Source of the DNA: Pectobacterium sp013449375
GTDB lineage: Bacteria; Pseudomonadota; Gammaproteobacteria; Enterobacterales; Enterobacteriaceae
Assembly: GCF_048593165.1 (NCBI RefSeq)
Contig: NZ_CP184271.1
Direction: 5' to 3' (one strand)
Length of the DNA stretch: 64,000 bases
The notes below the pieces were generated by a model. It searched no databases, was not told the origin of the DNA, and worked only from the letters and a program-made list of their open reading frames with translations. Positions 52,156-61,514 of the stretch are shown piece after piece. The position numbers were made by a program, and so were the translations under genes. The stretch's first letter is position 1, and each line of letters starts with the position of its first letter.

Positions 52156-52950
52156 ATGAACACGCGACCCACCGACTTTTCTGCCGCTCAGGCAGCAACC
52201 TCACTGACCCAATTCCGTTCCGCCTCGCCGCTGGTGCACTGTTTGACCAACGATGTGGTGCAATCTTTTACTGCTAATGTGCTGCTGGCGCTGAATGCGT
52301 CGCCTGCGATGGTGGTCGATCCCGAAGAAGCTGCGCAGTTCAGTGCGATAGCTGATGCGCTGCTGATTAACGTCGGAACGCTGGAGCGCTCGCGTGCCGA
52401 GGCGATGCGAACGGCAGTCAACAGCGCGCATCAAGCGGGGACGCCGTGGGTGCTCGATCCGGTTGCGGTCGGTGGTTTAACTTTTCGGAGTGAGTTTTGC
52501 CGAGAACTGCTGGCGTGGAAGCCGGCGGCGATTCGCGGCAATGCGTCTGAAATTATGGCGTTGGCGGGCTTATCCGCACAGGGGAGAGGCGTGGATAGCG
52601 GCGATGATTCGCTGGCGGCATTCCCTGCTGCACGCGAATTGGCGCGGCAAGTGGGGACGATCGTTGCGGTCACCGGCGTGGTGGATTATGTCACGGACGG
52701 CGAGCGAAATATCTCGGTAAGCGGTGGCGATAGCATGATGACGCGCGTGGTCGGTACGGGCTGTGCGCTGTCGGCGGTGGTCGCGGGTTTCTGTTCTTTA
52801 GAAGGGGATCGTTTATCTCACGTGGCGGCGGCGTGCTATGTCATGGCGTTAGCAGGGCAGCAGGCGGCTTTGGTCTCGCAAGGTACGGGGAGTTTTATCC
52901 CCAACTTCCTCGACAGGCTCTATACCCTGCGCGCGGAGGATCTGGCATGA
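52156..52950 (+). CDS. thiM: Hydroxyethylthiazole kinase
   Basis: Phosphorylates thiazole alcohol in thiamine salvage. From ATG 52156 (GGGAG site) it is 264 residues (E. coli 262). Conserved PLVHCLTNDVVQSFTANVLLALNASPAM and GTGCALSAVVAGFC are present. Controlled by the TPP riboswitch just upstream; overlaps thiD by four bases. Confidence 0.95.
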   Translation: MNTRPTDFSAAQAATSLTQFRSASPLVHCLTNDVVQSFTANVLLALNASPAMVVDPEEAAQFSAIADALLINVGTLERSRAEAMRTAVNSAHQAGTPWVLDPVAVGGLTFRSEFCRELLAWKPAAIRGNASEIMALAGLSAQGRGVDSGDDSLAAFPAARELARQVGTIVAVTGVVDYVTDGERNISVSGGDSMMTRVVGTGCALSAVVAGFCSLEGDRLSHVAAACYVMALAGQQAALVSQGTGSFIPNFLDRLYTLRAEDLA

Positions 52951-53750
52951 AACGTATCAATGCGTTGACGATTGCAGGCACCGATCCGAGCGGCGGTGCG
53001 GGTATTCAGGCGGATTTAAAAGCTTTTTCCGCGCTGGGCGCTTACGGCACCTCGGTCATTACCGCGCTGGTGGCGCAAAATACGCGCGGCGTGCAGTCCG
53101 TCTACCGGATTGAACCGGATTTTGTCGCGGCGCAGCTGGATTCCGTGCTGAGCGATGTACGTATCGACAGCGCTAAGATTGGGATGCTGGCGCAGATCGA
53201 TATTGTTGACGCGGTTGCTGAGCGCCTGCGCCATTACGCGGTGCCTTTCATTGTGCTGGACACCGTGATGCTGGCGAAAAGTGGCGATCCGCTACTTGCT
53301 CCGGAGGCGGTGGAATCGATCCGTCGTGAACTGCTGCCGCTGGTTTCCCTGATTACGCCCAACCTGCCGGAAGCCGCGGCGCTGCTGAATACCTTACCTG
53401 CCACTAACGAGCGGGAAATGCGTGAGCAGGGGGAAGCGCTGCTGGCGATGGGCTGTCAGGCGGTACTGATGAAAGGCGGACACCTCAGTGAAGCGGAAAG
53501 CCCAGACTGGCTGTTCAGCCGACAGGCCGAACCGCAGCGCTTTAGTTCCCCGCGCGTGAATACCCGTCATACGCATGGCACCGGCTGCACGCTGTCTGCC
53601 GCGCTGGCGGCGCTGCGACCGCGCCACGCTAGCTGGGGCGAAACGGTCTACGCCGCGAAGGATTATTTGCAGCAGGCATTACAACAGGCCGACACGCTGG
53701 AGGTCGGGCACGGCATCGGCCCCGTTCACCATTTCCATCGCTGGTGGTAA
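52947..53750 (+). CDS. thiD: Hydroxymethylpyrimidine (phospho)kinase
   Basis: Phosphorylates HMP twice to HMP-PP for thiamine synthesis. 267 residues (E. coli 266). Ribokinase-like motifs: TIAGTDPSGGAGIQADLK at 8-25 and NTRHTHGTGCTLSAALAAL with the catalytic Asp/Cys-turn. Its ATG overlaps the thiM stop (ATGA). In the same operon under the TPP riboswitch. Confidence 0.95.
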   Translation: MKRINALTIAGTDPSGGAGIQADLKAFSALGAYGTSVITALVAQNTRGVQSVYRIEPDFVAAQLDSVLSDVRIDSAKIGMLAQIDIVDAVAERLRHYAVPFIVLDTVMLAKSGDPLLAPEAVESIRRELLPLVSLITPNLPEAAALLNTLPATNEREMREQGEALLAMGCQAVLMKGGHLSEAESPDWLFSRQAEPQRFSSPRVNTRHTHGTGCTLSAALAALRPRHASWGETVYAAKDYLQQALQQADTLEVGHGIGPVHHFHRWW

Positions 53751-53855
53751 AGCCATAAGTAAATTGACTTGTACTTTGCGTGACAGTGCGCGAGCGTCCG
53801 GTTACTTTGCTGTGAAATCTTGGCGTTAATATGAAATAGGGTGTGGGGATAACAT

Positions 53856-54263
53856 ATGGCAGGTTCTGCTCGCAGCGCGATGGCTGCCAAGGCGCTTCAG
53901 ACGATACTCAATATCGGCCTGCTGGTGCTGGCGACTATTCTGGTGATTTTTTTAGTCAAGGAAACGTTCCATCTGGCGAAGGTGCTGTTGATCTCCAACG
54001 AGAAAGATTCCTCCTATCAGCTGATAGAAGGCATTGTGATTTATTTCCTTTATTTTGAGTTCATTGCGCTGATCGTGAAGTATTTCCAGTCCGGCTATCA
54101 CTTCCCGTTGCGCTATTTTATCTACATCGGCATCACGGCCATCATTCGCCTGATTATTGTCGATCACAAAAGCCCGTCGGATACGCTGGTGTATTCCGCG
54201 GCGATCCTGCTGCTGGTCGTGACGCTGTACCTAGCAAACAGTAATCGCCTGAAACGGGAATAG
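53856..54263 (+). CDS. psiE: Phosphate-starvation-inducible protein PsiE
   Basis: 135 residues with four hydrophobic segments (about 17-40, 56-75, 84-103, 110-129), as in PsiE. The function is unclear. In E. coli it responds to phosphate and carbon supply; I could not identify a Pho box in the upstream 100 bp. Confidence 0.88.
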   Translation: MAGSARSAMAAKALQTILNIGLLVLATILVIFLVKETFHLAKVLLISNEKDSSYQLIEGIVIYFLYFEFIALIVKYFQSGYHFPLRYFIYIGITAIIRLIIVDHKSPSDTLVYSAAILLLVVTLYLANSNRLKRE

Positions 54264-54291
54264 GAGAGACAGGAGTCGTCGAAGCGCACCG

Positions 54292-55191
54292 CTATTCCAG
54301 TAGCGAGCACTGAGGCGGTAGCCGACAGTGAATCGCGGCGGGAAGCACCTCGATGCGGAAGCGTTTGGCGGTGAGCGGCTCGCCATCCAGGTTAAACGTC
54401 ATATCGTCTGGCGCGGTAATCTCCAGCCAAGGTAGGGTAGCGGAAATCATGTTCCGATTTTCGCTGCCGGTAAACCAGGCCTGAAGCATATTGGGCAGCA
54501 GCTCCGTTGCCGATAGTACGCTGAGTTCCAGTTGCCCATCGTTAATCAGCGCTTCTGGGCAAAGTTCCTGTCCGCCGCCCGCCTGACGACCGTTACCCAC
54601 CGCGATGACCAGCGTATCGCCTTCCCAGTGAAAATCCGGCCCGCGAATCTCACAGCGCTCGGCTTGCAGCATGTCCATGCGAAAGAGCGCGTGCAGCACG
54701 TAAGACGCACTTCCCAGCGCGGCCTTCATCTTGGCCGGTGTCTCGGTGGTAATGCGCGTGGCGAAGCCGCCCGTCGCCATATTGATAAAATAGTGGCTGC
54801 CGTTCACGTTGGCGACATCAATGGCGGTAGCACGGCCTTTGATCGCCAGCGTCAGCGCGTTGTGCATCTCCATCGGAATCTGACAACTGGTGGCGAAATC
54901 GTTGGCCGTACCCAACGGGACAATCCCCAGACACGGGCGCACCGCTTCCGGCTGCACCGCTAACGCGGCGGCGACTTCATTGACGGTGCCGTCGCCGCCG
55001 GCGGCGATTACGTTATCCGCGTTGAGCTGGATCGCCTCTTCTACATAGCGTTTAGCATCGCCGTATTCCCATGTCACGCGGACATGCAGCGTATAGCCGT
55101 CCTTTCGCAGCTCATCAATGGCCTCGCGGAGTGCTTCATTGCCCGCACTCTTCCCGTTCAGAATCAGCAGTGTGATTGGATTTTTTTCCAT
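54292..55191 (-). CDS. yegS: Lipid kinase YegS
   Basis: 299 residues as in E. coli. Diacylglycerol-kinase catalytic motif GGDGTVNEVAAALA near 62-75 and the nucleotide-binding start LLILNGKSAGN. It phosphorylates lipids such as phosphatidylglycerol in vitro. It is convergent with psiE. The 245 bp before it hold a terminator of the flavodoxin gene. Confidence 0.93.
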   Translation of the reverse strand: MEKNPITLLILNGKSAGNEALREAIDELRKDGYTLHVRVTWEYGDAKRYVEEAIQLNADNVIAAGGDGTVNEVAAALAVQPEAVRPCLGIVPLGTANDFATSCQIPMEMHNALTLAIKGRATAIDVANVNGSHYFINMATGGFATRITTETPAKMKAALGSASYVLHALFRMDMLQAERCEIRGPDFHWEGDTLVIAVGNGRQAGGGQELCPEALINDGQLELSVLSATELLPNMLQAWFTGSENRNMISATLPWLEITAPDDMTFNLDGEPLTAKRFRIEVLPAAIHCRLPPQCSLLE

Positions 55192-55385
55192 GTCTTATTT
55201 CTCTGGCTACGATGTTGTTGTTAATTCAGTGGCCGTTAATTCAGAAATAGCGCAGTGAATACAAACGAGTTGCAGTTAATCATAGTCACTAAATCGACAG
55301 GGAGGCATCAGAAGAATCGGTGAATGTGTGGAGGGAAATTGTCTAAGCAGCCAATTTTTTCTTTCTTACAAGTATGATTTAAGAA

Positions 55386-55425
55386 AGCCAAACTGGGCGT
55401 AAAATGCCCGTTCCCCAGTCTGGCT
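55386..55425. terminator. Terminator hairpin after the flavodoxin gene
   Basis: Arms AGCCA-ACTGGG / CCCAGT-TGGCT with a single mismatch and a loop of about 16 bases that contains a small GGGC/GCCC stem, followed by GATTTTA. It lies 12 bp after the flavodoxin stop (minus strand). Confidence 0.7.
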
Positions 55426-55436
55426 GATTTTATACG

Positions 55437-55985
55437 TTATGAGAACCGGCGGGTGATCCCTGCTACGCGTTCGCCAAATTTCAACGCAGTGTTCAGATCT
55501 CCCTCAGGGATTTTGTCTGCACCAGCATCGGAAGGGGACTGAACGAGTAGCCCGACGGAGCCACCCAGGTTGTTAATGTCATCACGCGTTGATGCAACAG
55601 TGTTGTTTGGCAAAAAGCCTAAACTGACCCAGAGTCCACCATGCTGTGACGCGAGCGTCTGAAGAAACTGCAACGTCACTTGTTTGTCTCCATTCAGGCT
55701 GGCGCTGTTCGTGAACCCAGCGAATACTTTGTCCTGCCAGCCACATTGCGCCCATACTTTTGATGAAGCATCGGCGAATTTTTTGAATTGCCATGGCACG
55801 CCACCCATATACGTTGGTGCGCCAAAGATGATTGCGTTAGCATCATTTAACTGTTGCCATTCGCTTTCCTGAATGTTGCCATTGTCATCAATCGCAATCA
55901 GGCTTGCACCAGCACCTTCCGCCACTTTCTCTGCGACAAGTTTGGTATGGCCATATCCAGAATAATAGATAACTACTGTGCTCAT
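55437..55985 (-). CDS. Flavodoxin-family NAD(P)H dehydrogenase (WrbA-like)
   Basis: 182 residues. FMN-binding start IYYSGYGHTKLVAEKVAEGAG, then FGAPTYMGGVPWQFKKF and the GGLW block. WrbA-like enzymes reduce quinones. It is upstream of and on the same strand as the YegS side but separated by a terminator. Together with the neighbouring efflux pair it may answer to toxic aromatics. Confidence 0.85.
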   Translation of the reverse strand: MSTVVIYYSGYGHTKLVAEKVAEGAGASLIAIDDNGNIQESEWQQLNDANAIIFGAPTYMGGVPWQFKKFADASSKVWAQCGWQDKVFAGFTNSASLNGDKQVTLQFLQTLASQHGGLWVSLGFLPNNTVASTRDDINNLGGSVGLLVQSPSDAGADKIPEGDLNTALKFGERVAGITRRFS

Positions 55986-56119
55986 TGTGTTTCTCCGTTG
56001 TGCCTCTGATTAGCAATGTTCAAACCGGTTCAGTATTGGTTTGTCAGTCACTCGATGTATTTACCTGAGTCAACACTCAGTCAGTTCTATTTAAAGCCAC
56101 GATGCTTTCTTGTTTTCAT

Positions 56120-57634
56120 TCATCTGCGGGATGCTGGAATCTTTGTTTCAGTCGGTTTATTTCGCATATAAAAAGTCATGCTAATCAGTAATATCATGGT
56201 CAGAGCAACCACTGCATGTAACGTTGTGATGACGCCAGCGGAGAACGCAATTTTCCCTGCGCTAATCACTTGTTCAGCCTGAGCAGAGAGTAGTTTCGTG
56301 GCAACAAGAATTGTCTGGTCGAGGCTATCCCAAGCCACAGAGGGCAGTTGAATATTGTCCGGCGGATTAAATGTTCTGGTATAAAAAGACGCAATAATGC
56401 TCCCCATTACGGCAACACCAAGTGTCCCACCCAGTTCATAGGAAATGCCTTCCAGCGATCCTGCCATACCGGCTTTGTCTTCTGGGGCACTTATCATGAT
56501 CGCGGTCGAAGACACCGACATCATCCCACCTAACCCGAACCCGGTAAGCCCGAGCACAATGGTTTGTAGTAACAGAGTATTTTGTTCAGGCAGAAAGGTA
56601 AAAAGAGCCAAGCCAGATGCCGCAAGGAACAGCGTAAGAGCTAACATACGCTCGATACCAATACGGAACAGAAATGCCCCGAATAATGGGCCAGCCACCA
56701 ATGCCCCCGCCGCGATGGGGAGGATAAATAACCCAGCTTCCAAGGGCGTGAAAGCACGGACAAGCTGGCGCTCCTGGCTAAGGACAAATTGCAGGCCAAT
56801 CACGATAAAGCTGGCAAAAAATGCCCCCGCTGTGCCAAGAGCAAACCTCGTGTTACCAAAAAGACTGAAATCAATAATGGGTGACCGGAGCGTCTTTTGC
56901 CGCAGGATGAATCCCCAGGAGAATGCGATCCCCATAAGGAGCGCGATAATGACCTCATTCCAATGGATTTCGGCTTTCAGTAAACCTTTTAGTGCGTAGA
57001 GCAACGCGATTAATGCCACCGTCAGCAGCGCTGATGTCAGAGCATCCCAATAGCGTTCTGGATTGCCCGATATCGGCGGGATTTTGATGAATGTAAAGAA
57101 TAGCGTTAGCAAAACGATCGGCACATTGATCAGGAACACCGCTCCCCACCAGAAATGTTCGAGCAGAACACCGCCTAATATGGGGCCTAACGCTGAGGCA
57201 CCCGCCGAGACGGAGCCCCAAACACCAATGGCGATGGCACGCTCATGGTCATGGGTGAAAACGACGCGAATAATAGAAATGGTTGCAGGGAGCATGATGG
57301 CCGCCCCTACTGCGAGGAGCCCCCTTGCAACAATCAGTAATTCAGCCGTGGGAGAAAATGCCGCCATTGATGATGCAGCGCCGAAAACAACCAGACCCGC
57401 CACAAACATTTTCCTGTGGCCTATTCTATCGGACAGCGTGCCACATCCAGGCAGTAAGCCAGCCATAACCAATGAGTAAGCGTTAACCATCCACAGTTTT
57501 TCTGACGTCGTTGCGTCAAGTTCGTGGGCAAGGACAGGAAGTGCGACATTCAGCACCGTCATATCAATGCCAACAAGGACGAGGCCCGCAGAGACAATAG
57601 CAAGCACCATCCAAGGGCTTTTTTCAGCAATCAC
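56120..57634 (-). CDS. DHA2-family MFS drug efflux pump, chromosomal copy
   Basis: 504 residues, 14 hydrophobic segments. It is clearly homologous along its length to the transposon pump at 21217-22728: both have acidic TM1, the LSDRIGHRKM or LGDRIGHRRM motif A and matching HFWWGAVFLINVPIV. Its start overlaps the TetR stop by four bases. It probably exports cationic biocides or similar drugs. Confidence 0.88.
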   Translation of the reverse strand: MIAEKSPWMVLAIVSAGLVLVGIDMTVLNVALPVLAHELDATTSEKLWMVNAYSLVMAGLLPGCGTLSDRIGHRKMFVAGLVVFGAASSMAAFSPTAELLIVARGLLAVGAAIMLPATISIIRVVFTHDHERAIAIGVWGSVSAGASALGPILGGVLLEHFWWGAVFLINVPIVLLTLFFTFIKIPPISGNPERYWDALTSALLTVALIALLYALKGLLKAEIHWNEVIIALLMGIAFSWGFILRQKTLRSPIIDFSLFGNTRFALGTAGAFFASFIVIGLQFVLSQERQLVRAFTPLEAGLFILPIAAGALVAGPLFGAFLFRIGIERMLALTLFLAASGLALFTFLPEQNTLLLQTIVLGLTGFGLGGMMSVSSTAIMISAPEDKAGMAGSLEGISYELGGTLGVAVMGSIIASFYTRTFNPPDNIQLPSVAWDSLDQTILVATKLLSAQAEQVISAGKIAFSAGVITTLHAVVALTMILLISMTFYMRNKPTETKIPASRR

Positions 57635-58173
57635 TTAGGGGCTCTCGTCATATCAATAAGGTGGTTCATGAATGCATCTATATTTTGGGGCGTAACGCCA
57701 AACATGTGGCCGAGCCAGATACCATCAGCAGCAAATCGGGCATTTTCGAGTTGTAACTCGGTTTCACCGTATCTTTGTAATAAATCGTTTAACCACTTAC
57801 CCCATATCATCCGCAACTCAGGTACTGAAAGCGTGGTAATCCATAGTGGTCCGTAGTCGGAGTCAGCCCCAGTTTCAAATACGAGCTGTACATAAGCTCG
57901 CGTAAATCGACCATAAGGATCAGGGTCTGACGACATTCTTGTTATTAAATCGTGTTTGAACTCCTGCAAGAGGTGCTCGAAGACAGCGCTTACCAGAGCA
58001 TGTTTATTAGTGAAATGATGGAAGAGGCCGCCTTTCGTCACGCCGGCATCCAAAGCAACAGCCTCAAGGCTGACAGCGCCAAACCCCTTCTCAAGCGCGA
58101 GTTTCTTCGCACTTTCTATCAGGTTCAAGCGGACCTTTTCAGGATCTTTTTTTCTACGGTGAGCATTCGTCAT
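57631..58173 (-). CDS. TetR-family repressor of the chromosomal efflux pump
   Basis: 180 residues with a typical TetR helix-turn-helix (VSLEAVALDAGVTKGGLFHHFTNKHALV near 34-61) and a TetR ligand-binding domain. It is first in the operon and overlaps the pump gene. A near-perfect palindrome at 58179-58200, just before its start codon, is the probable operator. It is related to the transposon TetR. Confidence 0.88.
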   Translation of the reverse strand: MTNAHRRKKDPEKVRLNLIESAKKLALEKGFGAVSLEAVALDAGVTKGGLFHHFTNKHALVSAVFEHLLQEFKHDLITRMSSDPDPYGRFTRAYVQLVFETGADSDYGPLWITTLSVPELRMIWGKWLNDLLQRYGETELQLENARFAADGIWLGHMFGVTPQNIDAFMNHLIDMTRAPK

Positions 58174-58178
58174 GAAAG

Positions 58179-58200
58179 AAACATACCAGTCGGTTTGTTT
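58179..58200 (-). promoter_or_regulatory. TetR operator palindrome
   Basis: AAACATACC-AGTC-GGTTTGTTT: nine-base arms with one mismatch around a 4 bp centre, 5 bp upstream of the repressor start codon. The ACATACC/GGTTTGT pattern is typical of TetR operators. Autoregulation of the repressor-pump operon is expected. Confidence 0.75.
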
Positions 58201-58329
58201 TTATTCAAGCGTGTCGCTTAGAAGTTATGACATTATTCAGGACGTGGCTCGTATAGGGAAATATTAAGATTTGAGCCATATTTGGAAAGCTGAAATGACG
58301 GACCGTCGCTTACTATCTGAAACTATTTA

Positions 58330-58450
58330 ACTTTATACGCGTAATACTTCAAGTTGCATGTGCGTTGGATACGTTCAAATCTACTCCTAGTCGATTTGTC
58401 GTCCGAATCACTTACTTATGTAAGTTCATCGGGATGAAAGGTAGAGGACG
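58330..58450. repeat. Degenerate copy of an enterobacterial intergenic repeat
   Basis: Contains ATACGCGTAATACTTCAAGTTGCATGTGCG, then the pieces CACTTACTTATGTAAGTTCATCGGGATG. These parts are familiar from dispersed intergenic repeats in Pectobacterium and related genera. The copy here is damaged and without coding capacity. Confidence 0.4.
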
Positions 58451-58508
58451 GTCATCTCCACGTCGCTTCCGCCCATCATCGTCAGAAGACTCGCCCGTTA
58501 ACACGTAT

Positions 58509-58603
58509 AAAAAGAAAAGCCAGCTCAAGGGAGATTGAGCTGGCCAAGGAGGTGGTTCCTAGTAGTATCACTACGCTTATTTTTCGTTCTATGTTTTCTC
58601 AGC
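58509..58603 (-). ncRNA. cyaR: Hfq-dependent small RNA CyaR
   Basis: On the minus strand the transcript begins GCTGAGAAAACATA (E. coli CyaR: GCTGAAAAACATA). It contains the near-identical core GGAACCACCTCCTT with the anti-Shine-Dalgarno seed and ends in a GCCAGCTCAA/TTGAGCTGGC stem with a U-run. The location next to trhP (yegQ) is the same as in E. coli. A -10 box (TAGTAT) is at 58610-58615 and a CRP site is centred at -41.5. Confidence 0.93.
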
Positions 58604-58633
58604 GACGCAATACTAACCACAAGACCAGCGAAT

Positions 58634-58655
58634 TGATGTGATCTGTTTCTAATAT
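58634..58655 (-). promoter_or_regulatory. CRP site of cyaR
   Basis: TGTGA-N6-TCTAA, matching the CRP consensus in its first half and weakly in the second, centred at 58644.5. This is -41.5 relative to the inferred start 58603, the class II activation position. It predicts activation by cAMP-CRP as in E. coli. Confidence 0.75.
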
Positions 58656-58810
58656 TCGTCAAAAACCCCGAGCTTTGTAACGATACCCTTGAACTCTGAT
58701 GTACTGAATTGCGGTTGATCACCGTCGATAATAGCGAGCCTACGAGAAGGAAGACATTGCGTTGTGGGAGACATTGCCGGATGTATGGGACATCCGGCGA
58801 TATGATGCGC

Positions 58811-60172
58811 TTATTCCGCGTTAGGGTTGCGCGTGGTGGTGCCCGGTAGATTGCGCAGCAAGAGCGCATAGTCTAGCGAGATATCGTCCGGCACGGGCAG
58901 GTAAACGATATGACCGTTACCCGGCGCCACATCAGCAGGTTGCCCTTTGGCATTCTGCATGGAGTCGATGGTGAATTGAATATTGCCGTTTGGCGTCATC
59001 ATCTCCACGCTGTCGCCGCAGGAAAACTTGTTCTTCACCTCGACTTCTGCCAGCCCATCGCGACGCACGCCGGTGAATTCACCGACAAACTGCTGACGAT
59101 CGGAGACAGAATAGCCGTAATCGTAGTTTTGGTAATCTTCATGCACGTGACGACGCAGGAAGCCTTCGGTGTAGCCACGGTGTGCCAGGCCTTCCAGCGT
59201 TTCCAGCAAGGTTGGGTCGAACGGTTTACCTGCCACGGCATCGTCGATGGCGCGGCGATAAACCTGTGCGGTACGGGCACAGTAATAGAATGACTTGGTG
59301 CGGCCTTCGATTTTCAGCGAGTGCACTTGCATTTGTGTCAGGCGTTCAACGTGCTGGATCGCACGCAGATCGCGGGAGTTCATGATGTAGGTGCCGTGTT
59401 CGTCTTCAAAGGCGCTCATGTACTCGCCGGGGCGCATGCTTTCTTCCAGCATAAAGACTTTGTCGGTCGGTTCGCCAATGCCCAGTGCAGGCTCAACGTT
59501 TTTCACCGCAATAGGTTCGTGCTGATGGACGATATTTCCGACTTCGTCCTCTTTGCCTTCCTGAACCTTATATTCCCAGCGGCAGGCATTGGTACAGGTG
59601 CCCTGATTCGGATCGCGTTTGTTGATGTAACCGGACAGCAGGCAGCGGCCAGAGTAGGCCATGCACAGTGCGCCGTGAACGAAGATCTCCAGTTCCATAT
59701 CCGGCACGTTCTGGCGGATCTCTGCAATCTCTTCCAGCGACAGTTCGCGGGACAGAATGACACGCGTCAGCCCCATCTGCTGCCAGAATTTCACAGTCGC
59801 CCAGTTGACCGCATTGGCCTGAACGGAAAGGTGAATATCCATCTGTGGGAAGTTTTCCCGTACCAGCATGATCAAACCCGGATCGGACATGATCAACGCA
59901 TCCGGCCCCATTTCGATCACAGGTTGCAGGTCACGCAGGAAGGTTTTCAGTTTGGCATTGTGCGGCGCGATGTTAACAACGACGTAGAATTTTTTGCCCA
60001 GTTCATGCGCTTCGTTAATGGCTTGCGCCAGCGTCTGATGGTTGAATTCGTTATTGCGCACGCGCAGGCTGTAGCGGGGTTGACCGGCATAAATCGCGTC
60101 CGCGCCATAGGCAAAGGCGTAGCGCATATTTTTCAGCGTACCGGCCGGAGAAAGCAGTTCCGGTTTAAACAT
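58811..60172 (-). CDS. trhP: tRNA 5-hydroxyuridine(34) synthesis protease-like TrhP
   Basis: 453 residues, equal to E. coli YegQ. U32 peptidase-family marks: VNIAPHNAKLKTFLRDLQPV, DAIYAGQPRYSLR and EIFVHGALCMAYSGRCLLSGY, with the cysteine set that ligates Fe-S (GRCLLS..TCTNACRWEY). It takes part in ho5U34 formation in tRNA. Confidence 0.93.
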   Translation of the reverse strand: MFKPELLSPAGTLKNMRYAFAYGADAIYAGQPRYSLRVRNNEFNHQTLAQAINEAHELGKKFYVVVNIAPHNAKLKTFLRDLQPVIEMGPDALIMSDPGLIMLVRENFPQMDIHLSVQANAVNWATVKFWQQMGLTRVILSRELSLEEIAEIRQNVPDMELEIFVHGALCMAYSGRCLLSGYINKRDPNQGTCTNACRWEYKVQEGKEDEVGNIVHQHEPIAVKNVEPALGIGEPTDKVFMLEESMRPGEYMSAFEDEHGTYIMNSRDLRAIQHVERLTQMQVHSLKIEGRTKSFYYCARTAQVYRRAIDDAVAGKPFDPTLLETLEGLAHRGYTEGFLRRHVHEDYQNYDYGYSVSDRQQFVGEFTGVRRDGLAEVEVKNKFSCGDSVEMMTPNGNIQFTIDSMQNAKGQPADVAPGNGHIVYLPVPDDISLDYALLLRNLPGTTTRNPNAE

Positions 60173-60347
60173 GGTATCTCTCGATTCTGATCACAAGTCA
60201 GGCTGCTCCGCGGCGGGAACAGTAAAGGCGGAGGATTCTAGCGTTAATAGGGGGAAATTGCAGTAGACGACATACGAAAAGTGGGGCCTTTGTTTGACAT
60301 ACATCAATCGTTTGAGGCAAATCAATTTTTTGGCCTAAATAAAGCAT

Positions 60348-60371
60348 GGCCTGCCATTAATCGAGCAGGCC
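60348..60371 (-). terminator. Hairpin after the hydroquinone reductase gene
   Basis: 7 bp arms GGCCTGC / GCAGGCC with a 10-base loop, 14 bp after the stop codon; ATGCTTTATTT follows on the minus strand. A modest terminator. Confidence 0.6.
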
Positions 60372-60384
60372 GGATAAAACAGGA

Positions 60385-61344
60385 TTAATGCGTGGCGATA
60401 CGGGATTTTCCGAACGTTTCGCGATTGTGGGGCTGAGACAAATCAAGCAATGGGCCAACCGGCACGATCCGCGTCGGGTTCAGCCAGGCAATACCGTAAT
60501 AGCCCGTTTTGATGTGATCGAGATTGACCGTCTCTGCGATACCCGGCCACTGATACAGTTCGCGCAGGTAGTTCGATAGATTTGGGTAGTCGGCAATGCG
60601 CTTCAGGTTACATTTGAACGCACCGTGGTAGGCCACGTCAAAACGCACCAGCGTCACGAATAGACGCCAGTCGGCCTCGGTCAGCGTGTCGCCGAGCATA
60701 TAGCGATGGCTGCCCAGATGATCGTCCAGCTCGTCCAACGTGGCGAAGAGTGTGGTGACGGCATCGTTATAGTGTTCCTGTGTTTTGGCGAAACCGGTCT
60801 TATACACGCCGTTATTGACGTTGTGATACACGGTTTCGTTCCAGCGGTCGATCTCTGTGCGCAGTTCTGACGGATAGAAATCGAGGTGGTTATCGGTCAG
60901 GCCATTAAATTCGCTGTTCAGCATACGGATGATATCTGCCGATTCGTTATTCACGATGCGGCCTTCCACTCGATCCCACAGTACAGGGACTGATACCTTG
61001 CCGGTGTAGTCGGGTACGCAGGCGGTATACAACTGGTGCAGATAGTGAATTTCTCCCACATGCTCACCCGCATCCTGAGGCGTGGTAAATTCCCAACCAT
61101 TATCGGCGATGCGTGGGTAGGCGACCGAAAGCGAGATGATGTTCTCCAGCCCTTTCAGCTTGCGGAAAATTAGCGTACGTGACGCCCACGGGCAGAGATA
61201 GGAAACAAAGAGCTGGTAACGCCCCGCTTCTGGCACCAGCTCGGTTTGCCGAAATTTGGTTTCTTCACGGTGGAATGCGCCGTTTTTGATCTCTTCCGCC
61301 GCGACATCGCCGTTAACCCATTTGCCATTCACTAAACCTGACAT
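60385..61344 (-). CDS. Glutathionyl-hydroquinone reductase (YqjG type)
   Basis: 319 residues of the Xi-class glutathione transferase family (E. coli YqjG 328). The catalytic Cys lies in YLCPWASRTLIFRKLKGLE, then the C-terminal GST domain with the conserved YLDIE-type region replaced by HYLHQLYTACVPDYTGKVSVPVLWD. It reduces glutathionyl-hydroquinones to hydroquinones. Confidence 0.9.
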   Translation of the reverse strand: MSGLVNGKWVNGDVAAEEIKNGAFHREETKFRQTELVPEAGRYQLFVSYLCPWASRTLIFRKLKGLENIISLSVAYPRIADNGWEFTTPQDAGEHVGEIHYLHQLYTACVPDYTGKVSVPVLWDRVEGRIVNNESADIIRMLNSEFNGLTDNHLDFYPSELRTEIDRWNETVYHNVNNGVYKTGFAKTQEHYNDAVTTLFATLDELDDHLGSHRYMLGDTLTEADWRLFVTLVRFDVAYHGAFKCNLKRIADYPNLSNYLRELYQWPGIAETVNLDHIKTGYYGIAWLNPTRIVPVGPLLDLSQPHNRETFGKSRIATH

Positions 61345-61514
61345 ATGCTTTTCCCTTATCTGTGCTGTTGCAGGTGACCCATGTCCCGCACGGTGTGCAG
61401 GGTGATACCCGTTATTATTGTAGGCTTAAAAGAGTAACAGCCTTGGGAAAAGAGAAAATGACAAAATTTTCATTAAGTCAGACAGTATTTTTGACCAGCA
61501 TGGGAATGAGATGG

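Noticed and set aside
58525..58869. 114-codon minus-strand ORF upstream side of trhP end
   Set aside because: Overlaps the cyaR RNA and its CRP site and the 3' end of trhP; no ribosome site.
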